Numbered from the stretch's first letter, positions 46,158-57,641 are shown. The stretch: DNA of 64,000 nucleotides from Haematospirillum sp. H4485 (GCF_012102745.1 NZ_JAAVSY010000009.1:1-64000), one strand, 5' to 3'. Notes: generated by a model from the sequence alone, not told the origin. A program made the numbers and translations.

Positions 46158-47285
46158 ATGTCTTTCCCTGACAGTGTCCCGGTCCTTCGCCCTTCCCTTC
46201 CACGGACGGAACATCTCCTTCCATGGCTGAAACAGATCGATGAAACGCGCATCTATTCCAACCACGGACCACTGGCCAATCTGTTCCGGGCCAACCTTGC
46301 GTCCTGTCTTGGTGCCCCTCCTGACGCAATCGTCCTTTCCAGCAGCGGAACAGCAGCCTTGACCATGGCACTGCTGGCTCTGGATCTGCCGCGTCCCTCG
46401 GCGTGCGCCATTCCGGCCTGGACCTTTCCGGCCTGCGCCCATGCTGTCCTGGCTGCCGGTCTGGAACCTGTACTGTTGGATGTCAGCCAGAATGGCTGGA
46501 CCATCACTCCGGATTCCGTGCTGGCCGCAGCACACAACCGCCACAAAGGTGCCCCCCCCTTGCGCGCAGCCATGCCTGTCAGGGCCTTCGGACAACCACT
46601 GGATCCAGCAGCCTGGGAAGACCTGCAAGACAATCACAACATTGCCGTCGTCATTGACTCTGCATCAGGGTTTGACAGCCTGCGTATTACACATATTCCG
46701 CAAGTTGTCAGCCTTCACGCCACCAAATGCTTTGGTATCGGGGAAGGTGGGTTTATCGTATCGCTTGATCTCGCATTCTGTCGTGCTGCCGCATGCTGCG
46801 GAAATTTCGGTTACCTCGGGGTACGCAATGCAGAGCGGATCGCAATCAATGGCAAGCTGAGTGAATATCACGCAGCCGTAGGCCTCGCGGCTTTGGAGGA
46901 ATGGCCGGAACGCCGGTCCCGTCAATACAGCGTCGCCAGGGCCATGCGCCGGTCGTTGTCCACGGTCGATGAGATAAGCCTGCTTCCCGGATGGGGGCAG
47001 GACTGGATTACCTCTACATGCCTGGTATCGGCAAAGCCCGCTATCATAGAAAACTTGGAGAGGGATATGGCACGGGCACATATTGAAACCCGCCGCTGGT
47101 GGCCGTGTCCCTTGCCGGAGCAACCCGCCTTCGCATCCTTCTCGGCACACGATACACCCGTCGCACAGCATCTGGCACGCAGCACAATCGGGCTTCCTTT
47201 TTCCGAAGACATGGATCACGAAACGATACAGCGCATTGCAAATACGGCTCGCGTACACATCCGCCAGAAACAGCCCACAGCATGA
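46158..47285 (+). CDS. DegT/DnrJ-family sugar aminotransferase
   Basis: PLP-dependent nucleotide-sugar aminotransferase-like protein of 375 residues. The phosphate-binding SSSGTAALTMALLAL, the acidic VVIDSASGFDS (D167) and the Schiff-base Lys K190 in SLHATKCFGIGEGG are all present, so it should be active. It differs clearly from the pseC gene 10 kb upstream. It heads a four-gene operon with an acyl carrier protein, a ketoreductase and a NeuD-like transferase, so the amino sugar formed is probably N-acylated afterwards. The gene is divergent from the giant kinase, with 195 bases between starts. The exact sugar substrate is unknown; VioA- or ArnB-like specificity is possible. Confidence 0.87.
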   Translation: MSFPDSVPVLRPSLPRTEHLLPWLKQIDETRIYSNHGPLANLFRANLASCLGAPPDAIVLSSSGTAALTMALLALDLPRPSACAIPAWTFPACAHAVLAAGLEPVLLDVSQNGWTITPDSVLAAAHNRHKGAPPLRAAMPVRAFGQPLDPAAWEDLQDNHNIAVVIDSASGFDSLRITHIPQVVSLHATKCFGIGEGGFIVSLDLAFCRAAACCGNFGYLGVRNAERIAINGKLSEYHAAVGLAALEEWPERRSRQYSVARAMRRSLSTVDEISLLPGWGQDWITSTCLVSAKPAIIENLERDMARAHIETRRWWPCPLPEQPAFASFSAHDTPVAQHLARSTIGLPFSEDMDHETIQRIANTARVHIRQKQPTA

Positions 47286-47337
47286 ACAAACCATATGCCT
47301 TCAGGGCACCAAATACCAAAGAAGGATACCCGTACCC

Positions 47338-47583
47338 ATGTCTGCCCGTCGTCGTTTGATTGATACATTCCTGCACAGCCTGGACTTGCCCGAGGGTATT
47401 GATATCCATTCCTTGGCCTATCGCGCCGTGCCCGCTTGGGATTCTGTTGGACACATGCAGTTGGTCGCTGCCATAGAAAATAATTTCGAAGTCATGATGG
47501 AAACACAGGATATCATAGAACTGTCGAGCTTTGATAAAGCCGTCGAGATTCTTGAGCGGTACGGTATCGATGTATCACGCTGA
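47338..47583 (+). CDS. Acyl carrier protein
   Basis: 81-residue carrier protein with the phosphopantetheine attachment Ser S36 in AWDSVGHMQLVAAIE. It is less acidic than fatty-acid AcpP and lacks the classical DSLD, having DSVGH as in specialised carriers of surface-sugar and natural-product clusters. AAGGA precedes ATG 47338. The gene lies 52 bases after the aminotransferase and overlaps the reductase gene by 14 bases. It probably presents a short acyl chain for reduction by the downstream FabG-like enzyme and transfer to an amino sugar. Confidence 0.92.
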   Translation: MSARRRLIDTFLHSLDLPEGIDIHSLAYRAVPAWDSVGHMQLVAAIENNFEVMMETQDIIELSSFDKAVEILERYGIDVSR

Positions 47584-48328
47584 TCTGTCAGGCAAAGTCG
47601 CCCTTGTCACAGGGGGAAGCCGTGGCATTGGCCAAGCCATTGCAAGATCTTTGGCCCGATCCGGAGCACAGGTCATTATTACCGGACGACAATCCCGGGA
47701 AACCCTGAATAAAACAGCCACGGCAATCCGCGCAGAGACAGGGCAGGACTGTCTTGCCCTGCTTTCAGATGCCGCTGACCCAAAGGCTGTATCCGATCTG
47801 TACAGGACAATTGATACCCGATGCAAACGGCTGGACATTCTGGTCAACAATGCCGGTATTCTGGACGATGCCAGACTGGGCATGATCAGTCCTGACAGGA
47901 TGGACCAGATGTTACGAACCAACCTGGGGGCTGCCCTCTTGAACCTGCAAACAGCCAGCCGCCTAATGCGCCGTGGAAAGCGCGGGGGTGCTGTGGTTAC
48001 AATCAGCTCGATTATCGGGCTGCGCGGAAATGCAGGACAGGTTGCCTACGCCTCGGCCAAGGCGGGCCTTATCGGCATGACGCTGTCTGCTGCCAAGGAA
48101 CTGGGGCGTGACCACATACGGGTCAATGCCGTAGCACCGGGCTTCATCGATACAGCCATGACAGAACACCTGGATGAAAAAACGCGACAGAATCACATGG
48201 ACAGCATTCCAATGGGGCGGCCAGGTACACCCGATGATGTCGCCAGCGCTGTTTGCTTTCTGGCATCCGATGCCGCATCGTACATTACCGGTCAAACACT
48301 GGGCATCGACGGCGGCATGGTGATCTGA
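47570..48328 (+). CDS. FabG-like short-chain dehydrogenase (3-oxoacyl-ACP reductase type)
   Basis: 252-residue classical SDR. It has TGGSRGIG for NADPH, NNAG at 93-96, the catalytic tetrad N118, S147, Y160, K164 (ISSIIGLRGNAGQVAYASAKAG) and the FabG-type ending ITGQTLGIDGGMVI. ATG 47570 lies inside the end of the carrier-protein gene, 14 bases overlapping, so the two are translated together. Context implies reduction of a 3-oxoacyl group on the adjacent carrier protein to 3-hydroxyacyl; a matching ketosynthase is not in the operon, so the acyl chain may come from general fatty-acid synthesis. Confidence 0.92.
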   Translation: MYHADLSGKVALVTGGSRGIGQAIARSLARSGAQVIITGRQSRETLNKTATAIRAETGQDCLALLSDAADPKAVSDLYRTIDTRCKRLDILVNNAGILDDARLGMISPDRMDQMLRTNLGAALLNLQTASRLMRRGKRGGAVVTISSIIGLRGNAGQVAYASAKAGLIGMTLSAAKELGRDHIRVNAVAPGFIDTAMTEHLDEKTRQNHMDSIPMGRPGTPDDVASAVCFLASDAASYITGQTLGIDGGMVI

Positions 48329-48355
48329 CACGACAGCAGAAAGGCGAGGAAGAGC

Positions 48356-49003
48356 ATGCAACGCCTGATCATTGTTGGCGCAGGCAGCCTTGGTCGTGAA
48401 GTTGCCGTGTACGCCAGCCAGTGCCCGGACTTCCAGGTTCCCGTTCTTTTTCTGGATGACACGGGTGCAAGGCCGGATATAGCGGGTCTTTCCCTGCCAC
48501 AGCCTGAGCCCATAGAGCACTGGCAACCCTCGCAGGGCGACAGGGTTATTGTTGCGCTGGGTGACCCAGAAAATCGCCTTTCCCTTGCACAACGACTACA
48601 CGACCTGGGCGCCCTGTTTGCCCCGCCGCTTGTTCATCCACTGGCATGGCCTGCGCCTGGTATCCAACCGGGCCCGGGTTGTGTCATTGCACCATTTGTC
48701 ACCATAGGAACCGGGGCCAGCCTAGGAGCACATGTGCTGGCCAATACTCACGCGGCCATAGGTCATGATGCCAGAGTTGGCGATGGATCAACCCTTGGCC
48801 CACACAGTGTGCTCAATGGGTGGGTTGAAACGGGTCGCTGCGTCCTGATTGGATCAGGGGCCGTTGTCACAGCACGATGCCAGATAGGAAATCATGGGCG
48901 TGTTGCTGCGGGCTCCGTTGTCTATACACATGTCGGACCAGGATTGACTGCATCGGGGAACCCGGCACGGGCTTTCCCCATGCCCGCAGCAGTCGGAAAA
49001 TGA
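48356..49003 (+). CDS. NeuD/PglD-like sugar N-acyltransferase
   Basis: 215-residue left-handed beta-helix transferase. An N-terminal nucleotide-sugar-binding Rossmann-like part (RLIIVGAGSLGREVAVYA, 1-75) precedes hexapeptide repeats (IAPFVTIGTGASLGAHVLANTHAAIGHDARVGDG, shown in parts) and the C-terminal GNPAR motif. The catalytic His of PglD-like enzymes corresponds to H in AIGHDARVG. Such enzymes acetylate the amino group of UDP-amino sugars; here an acyl-ACP or acyl-CoA could be the donor given the neighbouring ACP. It is the last gene of the operon, 27 bases after the reductase. Confidence 0.9.
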   Translation: MQRLIIVGAGSLGREVAVYASQCPDFQVPVLFLDDTGARPDIAGLSLPQPEPIEHWQPSQGDRVIVALGDPENRLSLAQRLHDLGALFAPPLVHPLAWPAPGIQPGPGCVIAPFVTIGTGASLGAHVLANTHAAIGHDARVGDGSTLGPHSVLNGWVETGRCVLIGSGAVVTARCQIGNHGRVAAGSVVYTHVGPGLTASGNPARAFPMPAAVGK

Positions 49004-49246
49004 CAAGCCTGCCATTGTCGGATGCATGCAGGAAAGAGCGTCGTTTATACCGCTATCCTGTCCAGATGAATGCACAACAACAACCGGGCAACACCTTGCC
49101 GTCATAAAAAAGCTCGCCGCACCATGCGCCAATGCACTAGAATGCTGCGCTGTGACAGAAACTGGTAACAGAATGGTGTCGGCGTTTTTTTTATAGCCTG
49201 CATCTTTTGTTGTTGCGTGTGACGTGTGCAAGAATAGAGGACTTTT

Positions 49247-49462
49247 ATGGCTCGCAAACCAATAGAACTCGGACAGCGATTCAGGGGGGTTGAAAACCCG
49301 CGCTCGCTCTGGGAAGTAGAGTTCCTTTATACGGATGGCCACGGCGTTCCGCATGCCCGGTTGCGCAATCTGACAACCCGTGTGGATTCCAGAACGTACA
49401 GCTGTGATGTCATTTCTGACCAGCGCCGGTTCCGCCAGGTTGAACTGGAAACAGCCGAGTAA
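49247..49462 (+). CDS. Uncharacterised 71-residue protein
   Basis: Small, charged cytoplasmic protein that I do not recognise. AGAGGAC lies at good spacing before ATG 49247, codon use is normal, and a terminator follows, so it is a likely gene with its own transcript. The sequence has two beta-hairpin-like halves (LWEVEFLYTDGHGVPHARLRN and the segment after it). No catalytic motif, no Cys pair, no membrane segment. Function unknown. Confidence 0.75.
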   Translation: MARKPIELGQRFRGVENPRSLWEVEFLYTDGHGVPHARLRNLTTRVDSRTYSCDVISDQRRFRQVELETAE

Positions 49463-49478
49463 GATATCCCGCTGCCAA

Positions 49479-49520
49479 AAGAAACGCGCGCCATATTGCA
49501 AGACTGGCGTGCGCTTCTTT
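49479..49520 (+). terminator. Hairpin after the 71-residue gene
   Basis: Imperfect 15-bp stem (49479-49493 with 49505-49519, two mismatches or wobbles) ending in CTTCTTTAT. Confidence 0.6.
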
Positions 49521-49650
49521 ATGTCTGCACAAAAGCAACAAAAGACCGAACCCACAGAAGGCAGAACCATTAAAAGTAGTATTAATCTGGAATTATACGC
49601 GAATAAGGTTTAGGCTCTGGTGACAGACAGCACTGATGGGGAAGCTCTGC

Positions 49651-50031
49651 ATGTCCATACGCCTGAATCATCTACCCGCAACAATGACAACGCGGAATAC
49701 CGACGCCGGACTCAGATACCTTGAGCGCTGCCTTATGCTGTTCAAGACCATTGATCCGGATATCCCGCTCAACAGCGTGATTGTCTTCGTGCAGGCCTGC
49801 CTTGGGCACACCAAGGATGTCTGCTTCCGGGACCTTGCAAGGCAACTGCGAACCTCAACCCCAACGATAGGGCGGCAAGTTGCAGTCCTGGCGGGAAGCG
49901 CTGGCGGACTGGGGCTTGTCAGAACCCAACCGGACCAAGACGACGCGCGGCGGCGTATCATCGTACTCAGCCCCAAAGGTGAGACGATCAGGGAACAGCT
50001 TGTAGACAGGCACGGCCGCCTGCATGGCTGA
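49651..50031 (+). CDS. MarR-like winged-helix regulator
   Basis: 126-residue DNA-binding protein. The recognition region FRDLARQLRTSTPTIGRQVAVL (about residues 50-75) is a winged helix-turn-helix, and the wing plus C-terminal QPDQDDARRRIIVLSPKGETIREQL is characteristic of MarR proteins. The dimerising helices at both ends are short. GGGGAAG precedes ATG 49651; ATG 49636 and 49684 are alternatives. It lies convergent to secA with 25 bases between stops. The regulated gene is not evident; it may act on itself. Confidence 0.85.
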   Translation: MSIRLNHLPATMTTRNTDAGLRYLERCLMLFKTIDPDIPLNSVIVFVQACLGHTKDVCFRDLARQLRTSTPTIGRQVAVLAGSAGGLGLVRTQPDQDDARRRIIVLSPKGETIREQLVDRHGRLHG

Positions 50032-50056
50032 TGCCCTGACTCCGGGATCCATTCAA

Positions 50057-52762
<2,706 letters not shown>

Positions 52763-52991
52763 TAAAAACCTCAAGACATCATGGGGCGTAACGACACAGG
52801 GACATATCGTACAAGGCCGCGACCACACATAGTGCCTGCCATCGGCAGTGTCAACGAAAGCGCGGATTTTATGCCGCCGCAAGCCTTGCCAGAAAGCGCT
52901 ATCTGTGGTGTTGTACTGCCCGTTCCGGGGTTGCCTGTACACCCGGATTGTGTGGTCTGCTGTCTCCATTGGGGTTCAAAGAGGGTTTGTC

Positions 52992-53867
52992 ATGTCTGTT
53001 TCCTTGATTCGCGGTACGATCCTGGCCGTGGTTGTTGCCTCTGCTGCCGCTGTGGCCGCCTATTTTGCCTATGGTGACATCAGCACCGACGAACAGGCAC
53101 CAGCCAACGATCCGGTTGTGGCCACCATTGATGGCGAGAAGATCCACAGATCCGATCTGGAAAGCCTGAAGGAACAAATCACAAAGCAGGTTCCACAGCT
53201 GGCATCCGTTGATCTGGACGCCGTCTACAAGGGGCTTCTGGACCGGGCCATTGACCAGAAGCTGGTCGCGCGCGAGGCTGGAAAGACCGGCCTTGCAGAC
53301 AGTGCGGATATCAAGACTCGCCTGAAGGAAGTGGAGGGAGAGCTGGTCCGCCACGCCTGGATTGCAGAAGCCATAGAGAAAAAGCTGACCGATGAACGCA
53401 TCAAGGCCCGCTACGAAGAGCTGGTCAAGGACGTACCCAATGAAGAAGAGGTACGTGCCCGTCACATTCTGGTCGATGATGAAGGCAAGGCCAAGCAACT
53501 GATCGCCAAGCTGCGCAAAGGCGCCAAGTTCGAGGATCTGGCCAAGGCTGAAAGCCAGAATCCAGGCCCATCCGAAGATGGTGACCTTGGGTACTTCACC
53601 CGCGCCAATGTCGTGCCGGAATTTGCCGATGCCGCCTTTGCCATGGAAAAAGGCGATATCTCCAAGGCTCCCGTAAAGACCCAGTTCGGCTGGCACATTA
53701 TTCAGGTCAGTGACAAGCGCCCGGTTCAGCCCCCGAAATTCGAGGACGTAGCCGAACAGATCCGTGAGGAGCTTACGGCAAAAGTGGCGGCAGAGGTTCT
53801 GTCAGACCTGCGTAAAGAGGCTGCTATCGAAGTCTTCAATGCCGACGGCAGCAAGCCGACCGACTGA
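52992..53867 (+). CDS. Parvulin-type peptidyl-prolyl isomerase, membrane anchored
   Basis: Periplasmic folding factor of 291 residues. An N-terminal hydrophobic segment (IRGTILAVVVASAAAVAAYFA) anchors or exports it. A SurA_N-like helical region spans 45-140, and the parvulin domain is at about 150-245 (EEVRARHILVDDEGKAKQ, GDLGYFTRANVVPEFADAAF, FGWHIIQV). GAGGG precedes ATG 52992. It is divergent from secA, fitting a role on newly exported proteins. In many alphaproteobacteria argJ follows it; here a terminator and the Nudix fusion follow instead. Confidence 0.93.
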   Translation: MSVSLIRGTILAVVVASAAAVAAYFAYGDISTDEQAPANDPVVATIDGEKIHRSDLESLKEQITKQVPQLASVDLDAVYKGLLDRAIDQKLVAREAGKTGLADSADIKTRLKEVEGELVRHAWIAEAIEKKLTDERIKARYEELVKDVPNEEEVRARHILVDDEGKAKQLIAKLRKGAKFEDLAKAESQNPGPSEDGDLGYFTRANVVPEFADAAFAMEKGDISKAPVKTQFGWHIIQVSDKRPVQPPKFEDVAEQIREELTAKVAAEVLSDLRKEAAIEVFNADGSKPTD

Positions 53868-53894
53868 CAAGCCATCCTGATACAGGCATTTGAC

Positions 53895-53930
53895 ATACCG
53901 GCGGCCCCGCTAGGGCAGCCGGTATTTTTC
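53895..53930 (+). terminator. Rho-independent terminator of the PPIase gene
   Basis: 8-bp stem ATACCGGC (53895-53902) with 53918-53925, followed by TTTTTC. Confidence 0.85.
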
Positions 53931-53977
53931 TTCGGAAAGCGTGCTCTTTCACGCCCTATCAAGGGAAATCTGGCTCA

Positions 53978-54835
53978 ATGTCCGAAAACCACACCCCGCC
54001 CGTCACAGCGCATGCGAATCCGTGGTTCCACGACGTGGAGACAGCCGGCTGCCTTGCCCACTTCCCGCTCGTAACCCAGAAGACGCTGATATACCCCAGC
54101 CATACCCATACATCGCCAGATCAAGACCTTCTGCTCACCGCAGAAAGCAAGCCCGGAAAAGAACAGCTTGGATACGTTCGGTTACGCTGCACAATAGATG
54201 GTTGCTGCACAATGTGGGTGGAGAACGCAACACCCCTGCTGTGTGGACAACAGGCAACCATCGTCCTGCGGACCATTATCGATTTCGTATTCAACAGCCA
54301 ACCTGTTGCACAGATCCTGCTGAACGATCATCCTTTCAAAGCCGATGACGCACATGCAATACTTGACGCCCTTGGCTTCATGCAGGCACCTCAGGGCCTG
54401 ATCCTGGAGCGCGGCTCCTTCCGCAGCCATACAACACGGCGCACGGTTCTGGTCAGCGCAGCGGCCCTGATTGATCCGGACAACCGGATTCTCCTCCAGA
54501 AAAGACCGGCAGGTAAGCCCATGGCAGGTCTATGGGAATTTCCGGGGGGCAAAGTCGACCCGGGGGAAACACCCGAGCAGGCCTTGGTACGAGAACTGTA
54601 CGAAGAGCTTGGCATTGATATTCGCACTGGCTGCCTGGCTCCGCTGACTTTTGCCAGCCATCACTATGATGATTTCCACCTGTTGATGCCTCTTTATATT
54701 TGCCGGCAATGGGAAGGAACACCGCGCAGCCACGAGGAACAGGAGCTGGCATGGGTTTCTCGACAAGCCCTGCGCTCCTACCCCATGCCCGAGGCCGACC
54801 TTCCCCTGATCCCAATCCTCGACATGTGGCTGTAG
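53978..54835 (+). CDS. GNAT-like / Nudix (MutT) fusion protein
   Basis: 285 residues in two parts. The C-terminal domain (about 152-285) is a MutT-type Nudix hydrolase with an intact box at 190-212 (GGKVDPGETPEQALVRELYEE and LGI), preceded by LLQKRPAGKPMAGLWEFPG as in 8-oxo-dGTPases. The N-terminal 135 residues look like a reduced GNAT fold, with ILLNDHPFKADDAHAILDALGF at its end; the acetyl-CoA loop is not evident. Such GNAT-MutT pairs occur near argJ in alphaproteobacteria, here fused and without argJ. Nudix activity on oxidised nucleotides is the likely function. Confidence 0.9.
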   Translation: MSENHTPPVTAHANPWFHDVETAGCLAHFPLVTQKTLIYPSHTHTSPDQDLLLTAESKPGKEQLGYVRLRCTIDGCCTMWVENATPLLCGQQATIVLRTIIDFVFNSQPVAQILLNDHPFKADDAHAILDALGFMQAPQGLILERGSFRSHTTRRTVLVSAAALIDPDNRILLQKRPAGKPMAGLWEFPGGKVDPGETPEQALVRELYEELGIDIRTGCLAPLTFASHHYDDFHLLMPLYICRQWEGTPRSHEEQELAWVSRQALRSYPMPEADLPLIPILDMWL

Positions 54836-54977
54836 GGCAGAGGCAAACAATAACAGGTCAGAACAAGTCAGAAGCACATGAGGCCGCCAGGCACAGGGTT
54901 TTTAACACGCCTTGATTGTGCTAGAATGCCAAGAGCTTGGTTGCTGTCACCGCAGCCCCGACGTCGGAGGCGTACCC

Positions 54978-55523
54978 ATGTTCCTGCGCTTGGTCCTGTC
55001 CTGTACTCTCCTTTTTCCGGTACTGACGCTTCTGCGCCTGCTGGCCCAGCCGGTCCATGCCACCGAAACAGGGGAGCTTCAGCGTTTGGGGACTTATGGA
55101 GAATGGACCGCCTACACAGCAACGGAGAAAGGGAAAAAGCTGTGCTACATGGCAAGCCAACCCCTGAAGGCAGAAGGTGACTATATCAACCGCGGTGACA
55201 TCTTTGCCCTGATCACGCATCGACCTGCCCAGAATGCCCTTGATGTGTTCCAGATTGTAGCCGGTTACACGTACAAGGATGGAAGCTCGGTTGAACTGAA
55301 AATCGGCAAGAAAACATTCTCCCTGTTCACAAGCGGGGGGCGGGCGTGGGCTCACGACTCCAAGACTGACACAACCATCAGCACCCAGATCCGCAAAGGC
55401 AACGAAATGGTGATTCGGGGAACATCTTCCCGGGGCACGCTTACCACAGATACATACAGCCTGAGCGGCGCTACCCAGGCCTGGGAGGCCATCAGCGAGG
55501 CCTGTGGGGTCAAGAACGGCTGA
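54978..55523 (+). CDS. Invasion-associated locus B (IalB) family protein
   Basis: 181-residue secreted protein with a signal peptide (MFLRLVLSCTLLFPVLTLL, ending near ATE). IalB features are the early WTAYTATEKGKKLCYMASQP with its conserved Cys, a beta-sandwich core, and a final conserved Cys in ISEACG that should pair with the first. GGAGG lies seven bases before ATG 54978. In pathogens IalB helps red-cell invasion, but the family is widespread in free-living alphaproteobacteria with unknown function. It is upstream of rlmN on the same strand. Confidence 0.87.
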   Translation: MFLRLVLSCTLLFPVLTLLRLLAQPVHATETGELQRLGTYGEWTAYTATEKGKKLCYMASQPLKAEGDYINRGDIFALITHRPAQNALDVFQIVAGYTYKDGSSVELKIGKKTFSLFTSGGRAWAHDSKTDTTISTQIRKGNEMVIRGTSSRGTLTTDTYSLSGATQAWEAISEACGVKNG

Positions 55524-55617
55524 AGAGCAGCGTCCCAGCGGTTAAATGCCACCTTGGCACTCAACAAGAGGCTGGAAACCTCTTTATAGAATGCCCAGAG
55601 AGCGCTATACAGCGGGC

Positions 55618-56802
55618 ATGACAGATACATCCTTCATGAAAACCCCGCAGGTAGAGATCCCGGTTTCTGCCGCCGGCCACATCCCCAACAACCCCGACCA
55701 TCAGGGACGCGAGGACCTGATAGGGCTTTCCCGCGAGCAACTGGCTGAGCGTTTTGCTCTTCTTGGCGAGAAGTCGTTCCGGGTGAATCAGGTCTGGAGC
55801 TGGCTTTACAATCGCGGGGTCCGGGATATTGACGCGATGACCAACATCTCGCGCGAGACCCGAGCAAAAATGCAGGATGTCTTCCATATCTCGCGTCCCT
55901 GCATCACAAGCCAGCAGGATTCCGAAGATGGAACCCGCAAGTGGCTTCTGAAGTTCGGGGACAGGAATGAAGCAGAAACGGTCTACATTCCGGATCGGGA
56001 CCGGGGATCGGTATGCATCTCCACCCAGGTCGGGTGTACGCTAACGTGCCGCTTCTGTCATACCGGCACACAAAAACTGGTACGGAACCTGGGTGCCGCC
56101 GAGATTGTCGGCCAGTTCCTGACCGCACGGGATTCCTACGGTGAATGGCCGACACCCAATGAAACCGGGCGGCTTTTGTCGAACGTGGTTGTCATGGGGA
56201 TGGGGGAACCGCTGTTCAACTATGACAATACGGTCACGGCCCTGAAGATTCTGACAGACCCAGATGGCATTGCCTTGTCCAAGCGGCGGGTCACCCTGTC
56301 AACATCCGGTGTTGTGCCGCGGATGTATGACCTTGGCCGGGATGTCGGGGTCAACCTGGCGGTTTCGCTGCATGCGGCCCGCGATGATATTCGCGACCAG
56401 ATCATGCCGATCAACAAGAAATGGCCCCTGAAGGATCTGATCAAGGCCTGCCGGGAATATCCGGCTGTATCGAATGCCCGCCGCATTACATTTGAGTACG
56501 TCATGCTCAAGGGGATCAACGATTCCGACGCCGATGCGCGCGAGCTGGCACGTCTGGTCCGGGGCATTCCCTGCAAGTTCAACCTGATTCCCTTCAACAA
56601 GTGGCCCGGCAGTGATCTGGAATGCTCGTCGTGGGACCGAATCGAGCGGTTTGCCGATATTCTGTGCGACCTTGGCTACTCGGCTCCTGTCCGTCGCCCG
56701 CGTGGACGGGACATCTTGGCTGCGTGCGGACAGTTGAAGAGCGCCAGTCAAAGAGAACGTCTGAAAAATCGTCAAACGACCGAAACGCCCTCTGCGGCCT
56801 GA
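55618..56802 (+). CDS. rlmN: Dual-specificity RNA methyltransferase RlmN
   Basis: Radical-SAM enzyme methylating C2 of A2503 in 23S rRNA and A37 of some tRNAs. The 394 residues have the N-terminal helical domain with [15 protein letters not shown], the 4Fe-4S motif C140xxxC144xxC147 ([11 protein letters not shown]), [15 protein letters not shown] and [18 protein letters not shown]. The cysteine pair for the methyl-Cys mechanism is expected at about 95 or earlier and near the C-terminus (ILAACGQLK). ATG 55618 is used; ATG 55591 is in frame. It follows the IalB gene by 94 bases. Confidence 0.96.
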   Translation: MTDTSFMKTPQVEIPVSAAGHIPNNPDHQGREDLIGLSREQLAERFALLGEKSFRVNQVWSWLYNRGVRDIDAMTNISRETRAKMQDVFHISRPCITSQQDSEDGTRKWLLKFGDRNEAETVYIPDRDRGSVCISTQVGCTLTCRFCHTGTQKLVRNLGAAEIVGQFLTARDSYGEWPTPNETGRLLSNVVVMGMGEPLFNYDNTVTALKILTDPDGIALSKRRVTLSTSGVVPRMYDLGRDVGVNLAVSLHAARDDIRDQIMPINKKWPLKDLIKACREYPAVSNARRITFEYVMLKGINDSDADARELARLVRGIPCKFNLIPFNKWPGSDLECSSWDRIERFADILCDLGYSAPVRRPRGRDILAACGQLKSASQRERLKNRQTTETPSAA

Positions 56803-56854
56803 CTAGAAACAAGTCTCCTGCACGGGAATACGGGATAGCAGCCTCTCTTCCCGA

Positions 56855-57208
56855 TCAGGCTTTCAGGAACCTCAGGATTCGCTTGTTCTCAGAAAACAAG
56901 CGCGGCATGACAGCGCCAACCAGGCTGAGAAGCGTGGGGGCAAGTTGAAATTCAACCTGAAGTGTCGTTTCTCCATGCACAGGGCATGACCATTGCACAG
57001 TCAGGCTGGACAGTCCAAGTGTACACAAATGGATTTGCCGGGCTTCAACTGGAGGCATACCATCACATTCCATCGACAATACAGAGGGTCCAGCGTTGCC
57101 CGCGCTCCTACGGAAGGTCAGATAGCAATCCTTGGAAAGAAGAGCACAGGCCAAACCATGACCATCATCGTGCCACTCAACATCTGTGGCAACAAAGGCA
57201 AGTTCCAT
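56855..57208 (-). CDS. Uncharacterised 117-residue protein
   Basis: Small protein of mixed beta character, not recognised. Codon use is ordinary for the window (few rare codons, balanced third positions), arguing for a gene. It opens MELAFVATDVEWHDDGHG and ends in a helix (RLFSENKRILRFLKA). Four cysteines are spread through it, no signal peptide or membrane segment. GGAGA lies 10 bases before ATG 57208; a TTG at 57280 is also in frame. Convergent with rlmN. A PilZ- or domain-of-unknown-function-type beta barrel is possible but unsupported. Confidence 0.55.
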   Translation of the reverse strand: MELAFVATDVEWHDDGHGLACALLSKDCYLTFRRSAGNAGPSVLSMECDGMPPVEARQIHLCTLGLSSLTVQWSCPVHGETTLQVEFQLAPTLLSLVGAVMPRLFSENKRILRFLKA

Positions 57209-57440
57209 CTTGCACGATTCTCCGAAAAATAAAGAAAGAGGCTCTTTCACCTCCACCTCAAATAATGTGTAGGCGTACAATATCAGCGAAGCTTGAAAAG
57301 AAAAGAAGAAACGCTCACATCCGCGTGATCTCCTTTTGTTGCGCAGCAGCCGTGTTTACGCATCAATACATTCCTTCACCTTGAGATGCATGAAGACGTA
57401 CAATACAATCACCATGCCATTTCAAAATGGGGGAAGAACC

Positions 57441-57641
57441 ATGGATGCACTGTCAACGGCCAGCACCTTGGAAACCATGGGGCGCCTTGCAACACGCCGG
57501 AACATGATGACGTCATTTGTCCGTCAGCAAGGAAATGTCGATAAATTACTGGTCGAAACCTTGGACAAAGCAAGCCAGAGAAGCGCTATACTCTCTGCAC
57601 TTGGACCCGGTCGCGGGCTGAACGTGGATATCTCGGTCTGA
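57441..57641 (+). CDS. Small 66-residue protein, possibly YjfB-like motility protein
   Basis: Short helical protein with a strong ribosome site (GGGGGAAG before ATG 57441) and its own terminator, hence likely real. The helical stretch LETMGRLATRRNMM to VDKLLVETLDKAS and the ending GRGLNVDISV loosely recall the putative motility protein YjfB family, which also ends in GxxxNVxV. The similarity is weak and the family function is itself unclear. Confidence 0.6.
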   Translation: MDALSTASTLETMGRLATRRNMMTSFVRQQGNVDKLLVETLDKASQRSAILSALGPGRGLNVDISV

